A stretch of 64,000 bases of DNA. Source: Bacillota bacterium. Its GTDB lineage: Bacteria; Bacillota; Clostridia; Lachnospirales; Lachnospiraceae. Made by a program: the position numbers and the translations under genes. The stretch is taken from positions 186,001 through 250,000 of the forward strand of contig JAEWQV010000016.1 in NCBI GenBank assembly GCA_023399055.1. Direction: 5' to 3'. Positions within the stretch are counted from its first letter, which is position 1. The number at the start of each line of letters is the position of its first letter. The notes under the pieces were generated by a model. The model saw only the letters and a list, made by a program, of their open reading frames with translations. It did no database searches and was not told the origin of the DNA. Shown one piece after another: positions 17,729 through 25,402 of the stretch.

Positions 17729-18361
17729 TTATATATATCTATTTAATTCTTCCAAAAATTCTTGATAATCATTATCTTCCCAATAATATGTTAGTTCATT
17801 TTCTGTATATTCTTTAGTAACAGGGAGCATGAATGACTCACTTACATCTAGCTTTAATTCATTTAAAACTAGATGTGCAAATTCTCTAAAAGCAAAACCA
17901 ATTGCAGTAATAATATTCTTGTCCTTTACTACAGGTCGATGAATAAAATTTTCTCTATTAATAAATGAGAACAAATCAACTATTTGCATAAAGATACCGG
18001 CTGTAAATTTTACTTCACTTAATAAACCTGCTTTAGCTAACAAAAGCGGAGAACTCGATATGGATGCTATTAAAATTTCTCTGTTTTTTAATTCAGATAA
18101 AAAATTAATAAGTCTATTATCATATAAAGCAGGTAAAGGATTAATAATTCCAGGTAATATAATGCAATTATAATCATCTATATTTGCATCATTAAAAGTT
18201 TTTGTAGGTGTGACGTTAAATCCTTCTTCACTTTTATAAATAGTTAGCTCACTACCCAAATAATCAATATCTTTGTCAAACCATATCTTTAAGCATGAAG
18301 TTAGAGTTGTAATTTCTTGTAACGAAAAGTATGGGTAAATAACTACTGCTATCTTTTTCAT
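17729..18361 (-). CDS. DJ-1/PfpI superfamily protein lacking the nucleophilic cysteine
   Basis: The protein has 210 residues. The start at 18361 (MKKIAVVIYPYFS) sits 9 bases after GGGAG; a TTG two codons upstream is too close to that site. The fold is the glutamine-amidotransferase-like DJ-1/PfpI Rossmann domain: strand AVVIYPYFSLQEIT with the conserved Glu, then YNCIILPGI, then ILIASISSSPLLLAKAGLL. In active members the elbow reads AxCxxxxxLAxAGLL; here the cysteine position is Ser (SISSSP). It may be a non-catalytic sensor or have lost activity. It is monocistronic, with no partner gene. The next 427 bases upstream hold a possible decayed small gene and the LytTR operon promoter. Confidence 0.8.
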   Translation of the reverse strand: MKKIAVVIYPYFSLQEITTLTSCLKIWFDKDIDYLGSELTIYKSEEGFNVTPTKTFNDANIDDYNCIILPGIINPLPALYDNRLINFLSELKNREILIASISSSPLLLAKAGLLSEVKFTAGIFMQIVDLFSFINRENFIHRPVVKDKNIITAIGFAFREFAHLVLNELKLDVSESFMLPVTKEYTENELTYYWEDNDYQEFLEELNRYI

Positions 18362-18550
18362 ATTCAAATTCTCCCTTCAAATTTCTTGTTTATATTCGTT
18401 TGATTAATAATAAAACCATTACCCTACCTTTTGCGTGTTGATCTATAGATTATTTTATATGGTCTAAAAATCAAATAAAAATATATTCAAATTATATATA
18501 AATAACTATTTAATGTAAACAAGTTTCAAACAATAAGTTCGTTCCCGAAA

Positions 18551-18747
18551 TTATATATTATTTCTCGAGTATTTTGTCAAGTAAGTCCCACCAGTAGGAG
18601 GAGTATCACCATAAGGGAAACGTATAGGTTTATCATCTATAGTTAATATGCTTTGTTCATGAAAATATTCTATTATGTATTTGTGTCTGTTTTTTGCAAC
18701 TAAGAAACCAATTTACGCAACATAGTCTGCAAAGCTTGATAACTCAT
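18551..18747 (-). pseudogene. Possible frameshifted small gene or remnant
   Basis: An ATG at 18747 opens a 15-codon frame (MSYQALQTMLRKLVS) that stops. A shift of one base near 18705 continues into a 47-codon frame (LVAKNRHKYIIEYFHEQ, later RFPYGDTPPTGGTY) ending at 18551. The composition of the second part looks protein-like (ordered aliphatic, charged and Pro/Gly residues), but there is no ribosome binding site and no family is recognised. It may be chance; if real it is broken by a single-base frameshift. Confidence 0.25.
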
Positions 18748-18764
18748 GGTAAAATATGTATAGT
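18736..18764 (+). promoter_or_regulatory. Promoter of the LytTR-DUF3021-ABC operon
   Basis: TTGATA (18736-18741), a 17-base spacer, TATAGT (18759-18764). The predicted start of transcription is only about 20 bases from the TTG start codon, giving a very short leader. Confidence 0.7.
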
Positions 18765-18788
18765 TAAGTTGAAACGGAGGTGCCCTGC

Positions 18789-19229
18789 TTGAAGATACAT
18801 ATAAATGAAGATCCGAAGCTGATGGAAATGGAGATTACAATAAATTGTAACAGAATAACCGCGGAAGTAGAGAAACTTATTTCAATGCTTCGTGTAATGG
18901 ATTTAAAGCTTACAGGAAAGAAGGAGAATCAGACCTTCATTCTGGATGCAGCTAAGGTACTCTATATCGATACTGTAGATAAAAAAACCTTTTTCTACAC
19001 GAAAAGTGACATATTTGAAACAGAGCTTAAACTATATGAGCTGGAAGAACAGTTGGCTGCTCTGGACTTTATACGTGTTAATAAATCCTGTGTATTGAAT
19101 TTTAATCAAATCATATCCATTAAGGCTGATATTGACGGAAAACTGTTGGTGACCATGAGCAATCAGGAAAAGTTGTTTGTATCCAGGCAGTATGCACCTA
19201 TCATGAAAAAAAAGTTGGGGGTGAAATAA
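18789..19229 (+). CDS. LytTR family DNA-binding regulator (no receiver domain)
   Basis: The protein has 146 residues. The start is taken as TTG 18789 (MKIHINEDPK), 8 bases after GGAGG; a GTG at 18780 lies inside the site. The C-terminal half (about 50-146) is a LytTR domain: ILDAAKVLYIDTVDKKTFFYT, then FIRVNKSCVLNFNQI and SRQYAPIMKKKLG. There is no response-regulator receiver, typical for the stand-alone LytTR proteins paired with a DUF3021 membrane protein. The gene opens a four-gene operon with overlapping stops and starts. In such modules the LytTR protein controls its own operon, and the membrane partner restrains it; here that is inference from family behaviour. Confidence 0.9.
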   Translation: MKIHINEDPKLMEMEITINCNRITAEVEKLISMLRVMDLKLTGKKENQTFILDAAKVLYIDTVDKKTFFYTKSDIFETELKLYELEEQLAALDFIRVNKSCVLNFNQIISIKADIDGKLLVTMSNQEKLFVSRQYAPIMKKKLGVK

Positions 19230-19723
19230 TGGAGCATAAAAATAATGATATACTTTCTTTTTTAACTCAAACTCTCGTATTATTTGCAATTGATATCTTG
19301 ATTTTAATTCTGTTTTCCGCACTTTTTGGTGAAGGGGCGAGGAATGCGTCCACGATATATCAGTTTGGATCTAAAGGACTTGCATCCTCCACACTGCTTC
19401 AATTTTTTCTAAGTGCAGCTACCATATCCTTGCTTCAACGAACTTTCTTTTCAGAAAAAATATTTAAACAGCTCCGAGTAATCCTAAGAACCACTTACAT
19501 GCTAATTTGCATTTTATTAACACATATTGCATATATCCTGCTCTTTCAATGGTTCTACTATGATGATTACCATGCCTGGATTTCATTTATAACCTGTTTT
19601 GTTGGAGGTTTTGTACTGGGATTACTATTTATGTTAATAAAAACAAAGCTGGAGAATCGACAATATGATGAACTTTTAAACAATTACAAAAAGCAACGGG
19701 AAGGAGCTGAAGATGATGAATAG
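19229..19723 (+). CDS. DUF3021 family membrane protein
   Basis: The protein has 164 residues with four predicted membrane helices (TLVLFAIDILILILFSALF, then one near 45-65, ICILLTHIAYILLFQWF, and FITCFVGGFVLGLLFMLI) and a charged cytoplasmic tail. Its start overlaps the preceding stop (TAATG) and its end overlaps the ABC ATPase start by 11 bases. DUF3021 proteins are the usual membrane partners of stand-alone LytTR regulators and probably act as sensor or antagonist. The link is by context and topology; there is no catalytic motif. Confidence 0.85.
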   Translation: MEHKNNDILSFLTQTLVLFAIDILILILFSALFGEGARNASTIYQFGSKGLASSTLLQFFLSAATISLLQRTFFSEKIFKQLRVILRTTYMLICILLTHIAYILLFQWFYYDDYHAWISFITCFVGGFVLGLLFMLIKTKLENRQYDELLNNYKKQREGAEDDE

Positions 19724-20558
19724 TATATGCATTAACCAAGTTACAAAGGCTTTCCGAGAGAAGGAAGTGCTAAAGAATATAACTCTTGAAGTTTCTATGG
19801 GTGAAATATTTGGATTACTTGGCCCTTCCGGCGCAGGGAAAACTACATTAATCAGAATATTGACAGGGCAACTATCCTATCAGGGCTCCGCTGAAATCCT
19901 TGGGAAAAGCTGTGATAAACTTGACCGCAGCATTTACTCAGACATCGGCATGATGACGGATAACAGCGGAATTTATGAGAGATTGACCTGTTATGACAAT
20001 CTAATTCTCTTTGCACATTTCAATAATGTTAAAAAGGAACAGGTCACAAAAGTATTGGAAAGAGTAGGCTTAACCGATAAGAAAGCAAATGCCGGAAAGC
20101 TGTCCAAGGGAATGAAACAACGGCTAATTCTTGCGAGAGCTTTGCTGCATCATCCAAGACTCTTATTTCTTGACGAACCCACTAGCGGGCTGGACCCGGC
20201 AACAGCCGAGGAGATTCATAAGCTGCTTTTGGATTTGAAGGCAGAGGGTACTACCATCTTTCTAACCACACATAACATGGTAGAGGCACAGAAACTCTGT
20301 GATCACATTGCACTGTTAAATGAAGGCACGATTGTGGAATATGGGGTTCCTGATGAAATTTGTAGAAAATTTAATAAGGATAACATCATTTCGGTATTAT
20401 GCAGAGATGGAAGGCTGATAACTCTTAGGAATCAACCAGAGTATGCAGCACAGATAGCAGAGCTCTTTACCAGAGACGAGGTGGAAGCAATTCACTCCTC
20501 CGAACCTGATTTGGAAACTGTATTTATGAAATTAACTGGAAAGGAGCTAAATGTATAA
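19713..20558 (+). CDS. ABC transporter ATP-binding protein (ABC-2 type efflux)
   Basis: The protein has 281 residues and all ATPase motifs: Walker A GPSGAGKTT, signature LSKGMKQRLILARALL (SKGMK type, as in drug or antibiotic exporters), Walker B LLFLDEPTSGLDP and switch TTHNM. The C-terminal 60 residues resemble the extension of CcmA/DrrA-type ATPases. The ATG at 19713 has GGAG 6 bases upstream and lies within the end of the DUF3021 gene. It energises the permease encoded next. Substrate unknown; an antimicrobial or membrane-stress role is a guess from similar LytTR modules. Confidence 0.92.
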   Translation: MMNSICINQVTKAFREKEVLKNITLEVSMGEIFGLLGPSGAGKTTLIRILTGQLSYQGSAEILGKSCDKLDRSIYSDIGMMTDNSGIYERLTCYDNLILFAHFNNVKKEQVTKVLERVGLTDKKANAGKLSKGMKQRLILARALLHHPRLLFLDEPTSGLDPATAEEIHKLLLDLKAEGTTIFLTTHNMVEAQKLCDHIALLNEGTIVEYGVPDEICRKFNKDNIISVLCRDGRLITLRNQPEYAAQIAELFTRDEVEAIHSSEPDLETVFMKLTGKELNV

Positions 20559-21247
20559 TGCGCGTACAAAATGTCTCTGCTTTATTTCAAAAGCAGCTGA
20601 AGGATGTATTTAAGAATCTTCCAGTGCTGGTATTGTTTATTGTATATCCCATTATTGCGTTTGTTATGACCCAGGCTATGAAAGATCAGGAGGGTATGGG
20701 GACCTTCTTTATCTCAATCTTTGCCACCATGCACTGTGTATTTACCCCGATTGTGGCAACCTCAAGCATTATTGCAGAGGAAAAGGAGACGAATACCCTC
20801 CGTGCCTTAATCATGTCCAATGTAAATCTGCGAGAATATTTGCTTAGCATCGGTGGTTTTGTGCTTCTCTCAACCCTTCTAAGCGGAAGCTTCTTTCTCT
20901 TCTTGGGCGAGCACACGGGTAAGTCTGCTGTAGTATTTATTATCGGTCTATCCATCGGTTGCATAATTTCTATCATACTTGGTGTTTGTATTGGATTATT
21001 TTCAAAGAATGCTTCCGCTGCCAATGGCCTCGCGGTTCCTTTTGGAATGGTCTTTGCCTTTTTACCAATGTTGGCTAATTTTAACGAGGGTATTGAAGCT
21101 GTCTCTAAGTTTAGCTTTGGGCAGCAGGTCAGTTACCTGCTAAGTGGTGAAACTATTGAAGTATTTGGCATAGCTGTTCTATGTGTAAATTTTCTAGTGC
21201 TAATACTTATTTCTGCCCTTCACTTTAGGAAAAGTATTGAGGAATAA
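20558..21247 (+). CDS. ABC-2 type permease
   Basis: The protein has 229 residues and about six membrane helices (VLVLFIVYPIIAFVM, VLLSTLLSGSFFLFL, VVFIIGLSIGCIISIIL, GLAVPFGMVFAFLPML and AVLCVNFLVLILISAL). EEKETNTLRALIMSNV in the first cytoplasmic loop is the ABC-2 coupling segment contacting the ATPase. Start and previous stop overlap (TAATG), so it is coupled to the ATPase gene. It ends the operon and is followed by a terminator. Likely exports a small molecule or peptide. Confidence 0.88.
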   Translation: MRVQNVSALFQKQLKDVFKNLPVLVLFIVYPIIAFVMTQAMKDQEGMGTFFISIFATMHCVFTPIVATSSIIAEEKETNTLRALIMSNVNLREYLLSIGGFVLLSTLLSGSFFLFLGEHTGKSAVVFIIGLSIGCIISIILGVCIGLFSKNASAANGLAVPFGMVFAFLPMLANFNEGIEAVSKFSFGQQVSYLLSGETIEVFGIAVLCVNFLVLILISALHFRKSIEE

Positions 21248-21253
21248 AAAAAG

Positions 21254-21301
21254 AAAGCAACCTCTGTCAGAGATATATTGTCTGTCAAAGGTTGCTTTTT
21301 T
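21254..21301. terminator. Bidirectional terminator between the convergent ABC and AmmeMemoRadiSam genes
   Basis: AAAGCAACCT (21254-21263) pairs with AGGTTGCTTT (21289-21298), with T6 on the plus strand and a T-rich run on the minus strand, and a partly structured loop. It lies between two convergent genes whose stops are 70 bases apart. Confidence 0.8.
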
Positions 21302-21317
21302 CTCAATCAATATACAT

Positions 21318-22703
21318 TTATTTGTGCCTCACCACTTCAAAACGCTCCAGGGAGTAACACTCGTTGTTATATATTCCTGCCTTCTTCTTGGCAATGGATA
21401 TTTGTTGTTCCACAGTATCAACACCCTCCAGATTTGGCAGTAGTAACCCTCTCTTGCGGCCAGCAGTCACAATGACCCCGTACCGTTTCACATCAAGCTC
21501 TTTTGCGGTAGTAATTGGTTCCGGTTCACCAAGTATATCCACGCTGTAGACTAGTTCGGGAAGCTCTTCTTCCGAAACGGGAGGAAATCTAGGGTCTTCT
21601 ATACCGGAACTAACAGCGAAGCGTAATATCTCCCGAGCGATATTCTGGGTCATAGCCTCTGTGGTTCCAATACAACCTCGCAAAGAGCCGTGCTTCTTTA
21701 AGGATACAAAGACTCCGGCACGGTTTGCTAACATTTCCGAGGGTAAGCCCTCTGGTAGCTTCGCCCTTTTTCCGGTCTGCACATAGGTTTCCAGAGACAA
21801 TCTCGCCAGATGCACATAAGGATCTTCAAATTTCTGCAGCTCTCTAGCAATAGTCCTCTGTTTTTCTTTGAATACTATATCAAAGTTTCTTGTGTCATCC
21901 TCGCCCATAATCTTAAATTCACATACGGCGTAGCCTACTCCATAGGTACCTTCATAGGATAGGAACTCCGTAGAAACCGCTTTGCCACTTAATGCACCTA
22001 TCAATATGATAAAGGATTTAAGCCCGCACTCCGCAGCAGCCTCACAATAATCGGGTGAGAATTCCATAAATTTAAGAAAATCTCCTTCCTTCATGGCTTG
22101 TGTTACCTCTGCATCAAACCTTGGACCTTCGCTTGCAAATCCGTAGGGTCCCTCTTCTTTTAGTTTATGAGACAAATCCCCGCTGGCTACCACTACAATC
22201 CTGCGATTTATCTTTTGTGCGGTCCTTGTAATACATTTGCCCAGTTGATAGTGATCTGTATTTGAAAGTCCGGACAATCCAATTCGTACAACTTGATAAT
22301 CCTTAAGATTCTCATTTATAAAATAGAGAGGAACCATGGTTCCGTGATCTAGGCGAGGATCTTTTTCTCCCAGTGTCCCAGCTTCAAGCCCATCTTTTTC
22401 CGCACATTTTTCCAGTTCCTCTACAAAGTCCTCGTCATAGTTCACTTGAAAAGAGACTTGTTTGGCACCAAAATTACCGAAATCTCCTTTTGCTGAGTTT
22501 CCAGGTGAAATATGAAAATAGTCCGAATACATGATGCTATGCGGTGAGGTTATAATAATTGTTTCTGGTTCAAGGGCAGCAATTCGGGCAGCTACCTCAC
22601 GATAGCTGTTCAACGTTTCACTTACCTTAAGTTCTTGACCCTTTCCCACCTCTGGTATTAGGAGAGGCGGATGTGGAACTACAAATGCACCAACCAGTGC
22701 CAT
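21318..22703 (-). CDS. AmmeMemoRadiSam system proteins B and A fused in one chain
   Basis: The protein has 461 residues. The start at 22703 (MALVGAFVVPHPPLL) has GGAGG 7 bases upstream; the frame extends 25 codons further without a site. The N-terminal half (1-270) is the Memo/class III extradiol dioxygenase-like domain (HPPLLIPEVG, then DPRLDHGTMVPLYFI, then VVVASGDLSHKL), with the histidines and acidic residues of that metal site. The C-terminal part (about 290-461) is the AMMECR1 domain with RGCIGTTEA and the strand VYSVDILGEPEPI. In many anaerobes these accompany a radical SAM protein as the uncharacterised AmmeMemoRadiSam system; no radical SAM gene is in this window. It is transcribed alone and convergent with the ABC operon. 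Confidence 0.88.
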   Translation of the reverse strand: MALVGAFVVPHPPLLIPEVGKGQELKVSETLNSYREVAARIAALEPETIIITSPHSIMYSDYFHISPGNSAKGDFGNFGAKQVSFQVNYDEDFVEELEKCAEKDGLEAGTLGEKDPRLDHGTMVPLYFINENLKDYQVVRIGLSGLSNTDHYQLGKCITRTAQKINRRIVVVASGDLSHKLKEEGPYGFASEGPRFDAEVTQAMKEGDFLKFMEFSPDYCEAAAECGLKSFIILIGALSGKAVSTEFLSYEGTYGVGYAVCEFKIMGEDDTRNFDIVFKEKQRTIARELQKFEDPYVHLARLSLETYVQTGKRAKLPEGLPSEMLANRAGVFVSLKKHGSLRGCIGTTEAMTQNIAREILRFAVSSGIEDPRFPPVSEEELPELVYSVDILGEPEPITTAKELDVKRYGVIVTAGRKRGLLLPNLEGVDTVEQQISIAKKKAGIYNNECYSLERFEVVRHK

Positions 22704-23008
22704 GATAACACCTCCGTAATTAATTATATAATACGTCAATTTGAACAATATAGATTTGAATAGGGCGATACAAAACACAGTTCATTTGCAACATATTCTC
22801 ACAGTTGCTTATAAGCTGTGCTGTATTTAATATCTAGAATACGCATTAGTAACTTAATGAAGTACATAGCAACTATTGTGAATTGATAACTAAATATTAG
22901 CTTTTATCTGTTAGGAATATGAGATATCGTACCACTAGCTTGTATCATGATTATATCCTGTCGGACAGGAGAAAGGAAGATTTATCTGAAAACACAAATT
23001 GCATAAAT

Positions 23009-23041
23009 ACCAAGTTTCTGTTAATATGTAAAAAACTTGGT
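23009..23041. repeat. Short inverted repeat in a 537-base divergent gap
   Basis: ACCAAGTTT (23009-23017) and AAACTTGGT (23033-23041) are perfect complements. The gap 22704-23240 otherwise holds only AT-rich DNA and the direct repeat at 23160; a 61-codon open frame at 22919 lacks a ribosome binding site and looks spurious. Confidence 0.4.
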
Positions 23042-23159
23042 GGCATAAGCTTACAGCTTCTTTTCGTTCCTTTTTTATTATGCTACATAATTTTGTGTAA
23101 TTAGTATTTGCAAAAAGTATAAATGAATGTGAGTCGCAAACACATTCCGAATAAATATG

Positions 23160-23226
23160 AAAAGGACAAATAAAAAGGCTAATAAACAAGACAAATAACA
23201 AGACAAATAAAAAGTCAAATAAAAAG
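23160..23226 (+). repeat. Degenerate 12-base tandem repeat
   Basis: Five units of 12-13 bases of the form AAAAAGACAAAT (starting at 23160, 23172, 23184, 23197 and 23209) plus half a unit, ending at the ribosome binding site of the Nim-like gene. It has no spacers, so it is not a CRISPR. Slippage could change the leader length. Confidence 0.6.
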
Positions 23227-23240
23227 ATGGGAGAGTTGTT

Positions 23241-23711
23241 ATGAGGCGTAAGGACAGGTTGGTTAGTGATTCGCAGGAAATTTTTGAAATCTTAAAACGT
23301 TGTGAGGTTTGTCATCTGGCGTTCTATGATGAGGAATTTCCTTACATTGTACCCTTGAATTTTGGAGCAGTTGAAAGGGATGGAAGCTTTGAATTGTATT
23401 TCCATGGAGCAAAAGTAGGTAAGAAGCTAGATTTATTAAGAAATAATCCTCATGTGGGCTTTAGTATGTCTTGCTCTCATAAGCTGATAGAAAAAGAGGA
23501 AGCCTGTGAATATACCATGGAATACGAGAGCGTATGCGGGAATGGAATACTGGAGGAATTAGAGGATGAATATAAAACCCAGGCCCTTAACATTCTTATG
23601 AAGCAATATACTGGCAAAGACGATTACACCTTTCCAGAAAATGCACTAAGAGCGGTGGCTGTTATGAAGCTAACTGTAAAAGAGATTAATGGGAAACGCC
23701 TTAATAAGTAA
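23241..23711 (+). CDS. Nim-like pyridoxamine 5'-phosphate oxidase-fold flavoprotein
   Basis: The protein has 156 residues, a split-barrel flavin-binding fold. The start MRRKDRLVSDSQEIFEILKRCEVCHLAF, with IVPLNFGAVERDGSFELYFHGAKVGKKLD, matches the NimA-like family (MRRKDREI...Y.VPLNFGY...YFHGAxxGKK). These proteins bind FMN or heme-like cofactors, and some reduce nitroimidazoles; most chromosomal copies have unknown redox roles and do not prove resistance. The gene has a GGGAG site 7 bases upstream, and a tandem repeat precedes it. It lies directly upstream of the pyrimidine locus promoter and is probably a separate transcript. Confidence 0.88.
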   Translation: MRRKDRLVSDSQEIFEILKRCEVCHLAFYDEEFPYIVPLNFGAVERDGSFELYFHGAKVGKKLDLLRNNPHVGFSMSCSHKLIEKEEACEYTMEYESVCGNGILEELEDEYKTQALNILMKQYTGKDDYTFPENALRAVAVMKLTVKEINGKRLNK

Positions 23712-23715
23712 GGAG

Positions 23716-23730
23716 TTGTGCAATTGCACA
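23716..23730 (+). promoter_or_regulatory. Candidate operator of the pyrimidine locus, site 1
   Basis: TTGTGCAATTGCACA contains a perfect 14-bp palindrome (23717-23730). It ends 22 bases before the -35 box at 23753. A 14/15 match (TTGTGCAATTGAACA) ends exactly 22 bases before the -35 box of the second promoter in the locus. Placed near -65, it suits an activator; PucR is the nearest candidate regulator. Confidence 0.6.
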
Positions 23731-23752
23731 CAAAAGTATGGTCATTGATTGA

Positions 23753-23781
23753 TTGAATATTTCTACTACTTCTCATATAAT
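23753..23781 (+). promoter_or_regulatory. Promoter 1 of the pyrimidine degradation locus
   Basis: TTGAAT (23753-23758), a 17-base spacer, TATAAT (23776-23781). It lies downstream of the Nim-like gene and upstream of the first aminotransferase; its transcript would begin near 23788 and run through the hairpin at 23805. Confidence 0.72.
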
Positions 23782-23804
23782 TTGATAAAGAAATAAGAAA
23801 GCAA

Positions 23805-23837
23805 GGGAGCTGGTTCGGACAACTGGCTTCTTTTTTT
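23805..23837 (+). terminator. Intrinsic terminator in the leader of aminotransferase 1 (possible attenuator)
   Basis: GGAGCTGGTT (23806-23815) pairs with AACTGGCTTC (23821-23830, three G-U pairs) around a 5-base loop, then T7. It sits between promoter 1 and the start codon at 23889, so it would end the transcript unless antitermination occurs. It could alternatively serve the Nim-like gene, although it lies 94 bases past that stop. Confidence 0.65.
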
Positions 23838-23888
23838 GTGTCAGCGTTCTGGCACCATAACAGGAATTACATTGAGGAGGATGTTCAA

Positions 23889-25214
23889 ATGTCAGGTGAA
23901 GAGATCAAAAACATGCAAAAGGAATACTGTCTGCAATCCTGGAGTAAGCAAAAAAATATTAATCCACTACCCATTGAAAAGGCAGAGGGAATATATTTGT
24001 GGGATTACGAAGGAAACCGTTATTCAGATATGTCAGCTCAGTTAGTAAATATGAATTTAGGCTTTGGTAATAAGGCAATTGCAGAGGCAATTAAAGAACA
24101 AACCGATAAATATTGTTATGTTTCTCCGGCATATGGCGCAGAGCCCAGAGCTAAATTGGCAAAGAAGATTATTGACTTAATGCCGGACAACATGGGAAAG
24201 GTTTTCTTTACCAATGCAGGTGCGGAAGCAAATGAAAATGCAGTGAAGATGGCAAGAATGTATACGGGTAGATTCAAAATCTTCAGCCGCTATCGCAGCT
24301 ACCATGGTTCTTCCTTTGGAGCAGGTAATCTAACTGGCGAACCCAGAAGATATCCATTGGAACCAGGTATTCCGGGTTTTGTTAAATTCTTTGATCCCTA
24401 CCTGTACAGAGAGATTGTACCCTTTGAGTCAGAAGAAGCGGCATCCAACTATTATATTGCTAAACTGCGAGAACAGATTATATATGAAGGACCTGCAAGT
24501 GTAGCAGCTATTGTAATTGAAACAGTTACTGGCTCAAATGGTATACTTATTCCACCAAAAGGCTACCTGCCGGGTATGCGGGCACTATGCGATGAGTTTG
24601 GAATTCTTATGATTTGTGATGAAGTAATGGCAGGTTGGGGAAGAACCGGCAAGATGTTTGCATTTGAACATTTTGATGTGAAGCCGGATATGGTTACCTT
24701 TGCAAAAGGTGTCACCTGCGGATATGTACCCCTCGGTGGTGTAGTGGTAAGCAAATCCATTGCCTCCTATTTTGATGATAATTTACTATCCTGTGGTCTG
24801 ACCTATAGCGGACATCCGCTTGCCTGCGCAGCAGGAATTGCCTGTGTAAATTATTATGAGGAAGCAAATATCCTCGAGCATGTAAATGAGGTTGGCATAG
24901 TATTAAGTGAAATACTACTTGCTTTAAAAGAAAAACATCCCTGTGTAGGTGATGTACGTTCCATTGGCTTATTCTCAGCAGTTGAATTTGTAAAGGATAA
25001 GACAACGAAGGAAGCCTTAGTTCCTTATGGTAAAGATCCGGAGGGTATTATGGGAAGAATTATCGGCAAGCTGAAAGAAAAGCGGTTTATGACCTATTCC
25101 CATGAAAACATGATCTTAGTAGCGCCTCCACTTATCATTACCGAAGAACAGTTACGAGAAGAGCTAGTTAAGCTGGATGAAGTTCTGACCTATATAGATG
25201 AGGAAATATTATAG
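23889..25214 (+). CDS. Class III PLP aminotransferase, probable beta-alanine aminotransferase
   Basis: The protein has 441 residues. The start at 23889 (MSGEEIKNMQ) has GAGGAGG 8 bases upstream; upstream in-frame codons lack a site. It is a fold-type I PLP enzyme: FTNAGAEANENAVKMAR, RSYHGSS, ICDEVMAGWGRTGK with the PLP aspartate, and TFAKGVTCGYVPLGGV with the Schiff-base lysine. The N-terminal style (WSKQKNINPLPIEKAEGIYLWD) resembles taurine or beta-alanine:2-oxoacid transaminases. In the extended reductive pyrimidine pathway a PydD transaminase turns beta-alanine into malonate semialdehyde; position beside the other pathway genes makes this enzyme or its neighbour the candidate. It is preceded by its own promoter, operator and leader terminator. 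Confidence 0.88.
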   Translation: MSGEEIKNMQKEYCLQSWSKQKNINPLPIEKAEGIYLWDYEGNRYSDMSAQLVNMNLGFGNKAIAEAIKEQTDKYCYVSPAYGAEPRAKLAKKIIDLMPDNMGKVFFTNAGAEANENAVKMARMYTGRFKIFSRYRSYHGSSFGAGNLTGEPRRYPLEPGIPGFVKFFDPYLYREIVPFESEEAASNYYIAKLREQIIYEGPASVAAIVIETVTGSNGILIPPKGYLPGMRALCDEFGILMICDEVMAGWGRTGKMFAFEHFDVKPDMVTFAKGVTCGYVPLGGVVVSKSIASYFDDNLLSCGLTYSGHPLACAAGIACVNYYEEANILEHVNEVGIVLSEILLALKEKHPCVGDVRSIGLFSAVEFVKDKTTKEALVPYGKDPEGIMGRIIGKLKEKRFMTYSHENMILVAPPLIITEEQLREELVKLDEVLTYIDEEIL

Positions 25215-25271
25215 ATAAATACTCAAACGACGCAGTTCAAGATATACTTGGGAAATTCGAATTGTAAATGG

Positions 25272-25313
25272 AAGTGAGTGTGAAAAGACTACAAAAAGCT
25301 TTCAGATTCACTT
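25272..25313 (+). repeat. Imperfect hairpin between the two aminotransferase genes
   Basis: AAGTGAGTGTGAAA (25272-25285) pairs with TTTCAGATTCACTT (25300-25313) with two mismatches; no T-run. It may be a processing or mRNA-stability element inside the operon. Confidence 0.4.
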
Positions 25314-25402
25314 TATGTACTGTTTTATAAAGCAAGATAATAAAATGAGAAGTTTGAGGTGAGAAGCTATAAAGAACTAAATTTCAAGAAAGAGGTGAAA
25401 GG

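Noticed and set aside
22919..23104. 61-codon plus-strand frame in the gap before the Nim-like gene
   Set aside because: No ribosome binding site, AT-rich composition and no recognisable protein pattern.
23160..23226. CRISPR array
   Set aside because: Units are contiguous 12-13 base repeats without spacers, and no cas gene is present.
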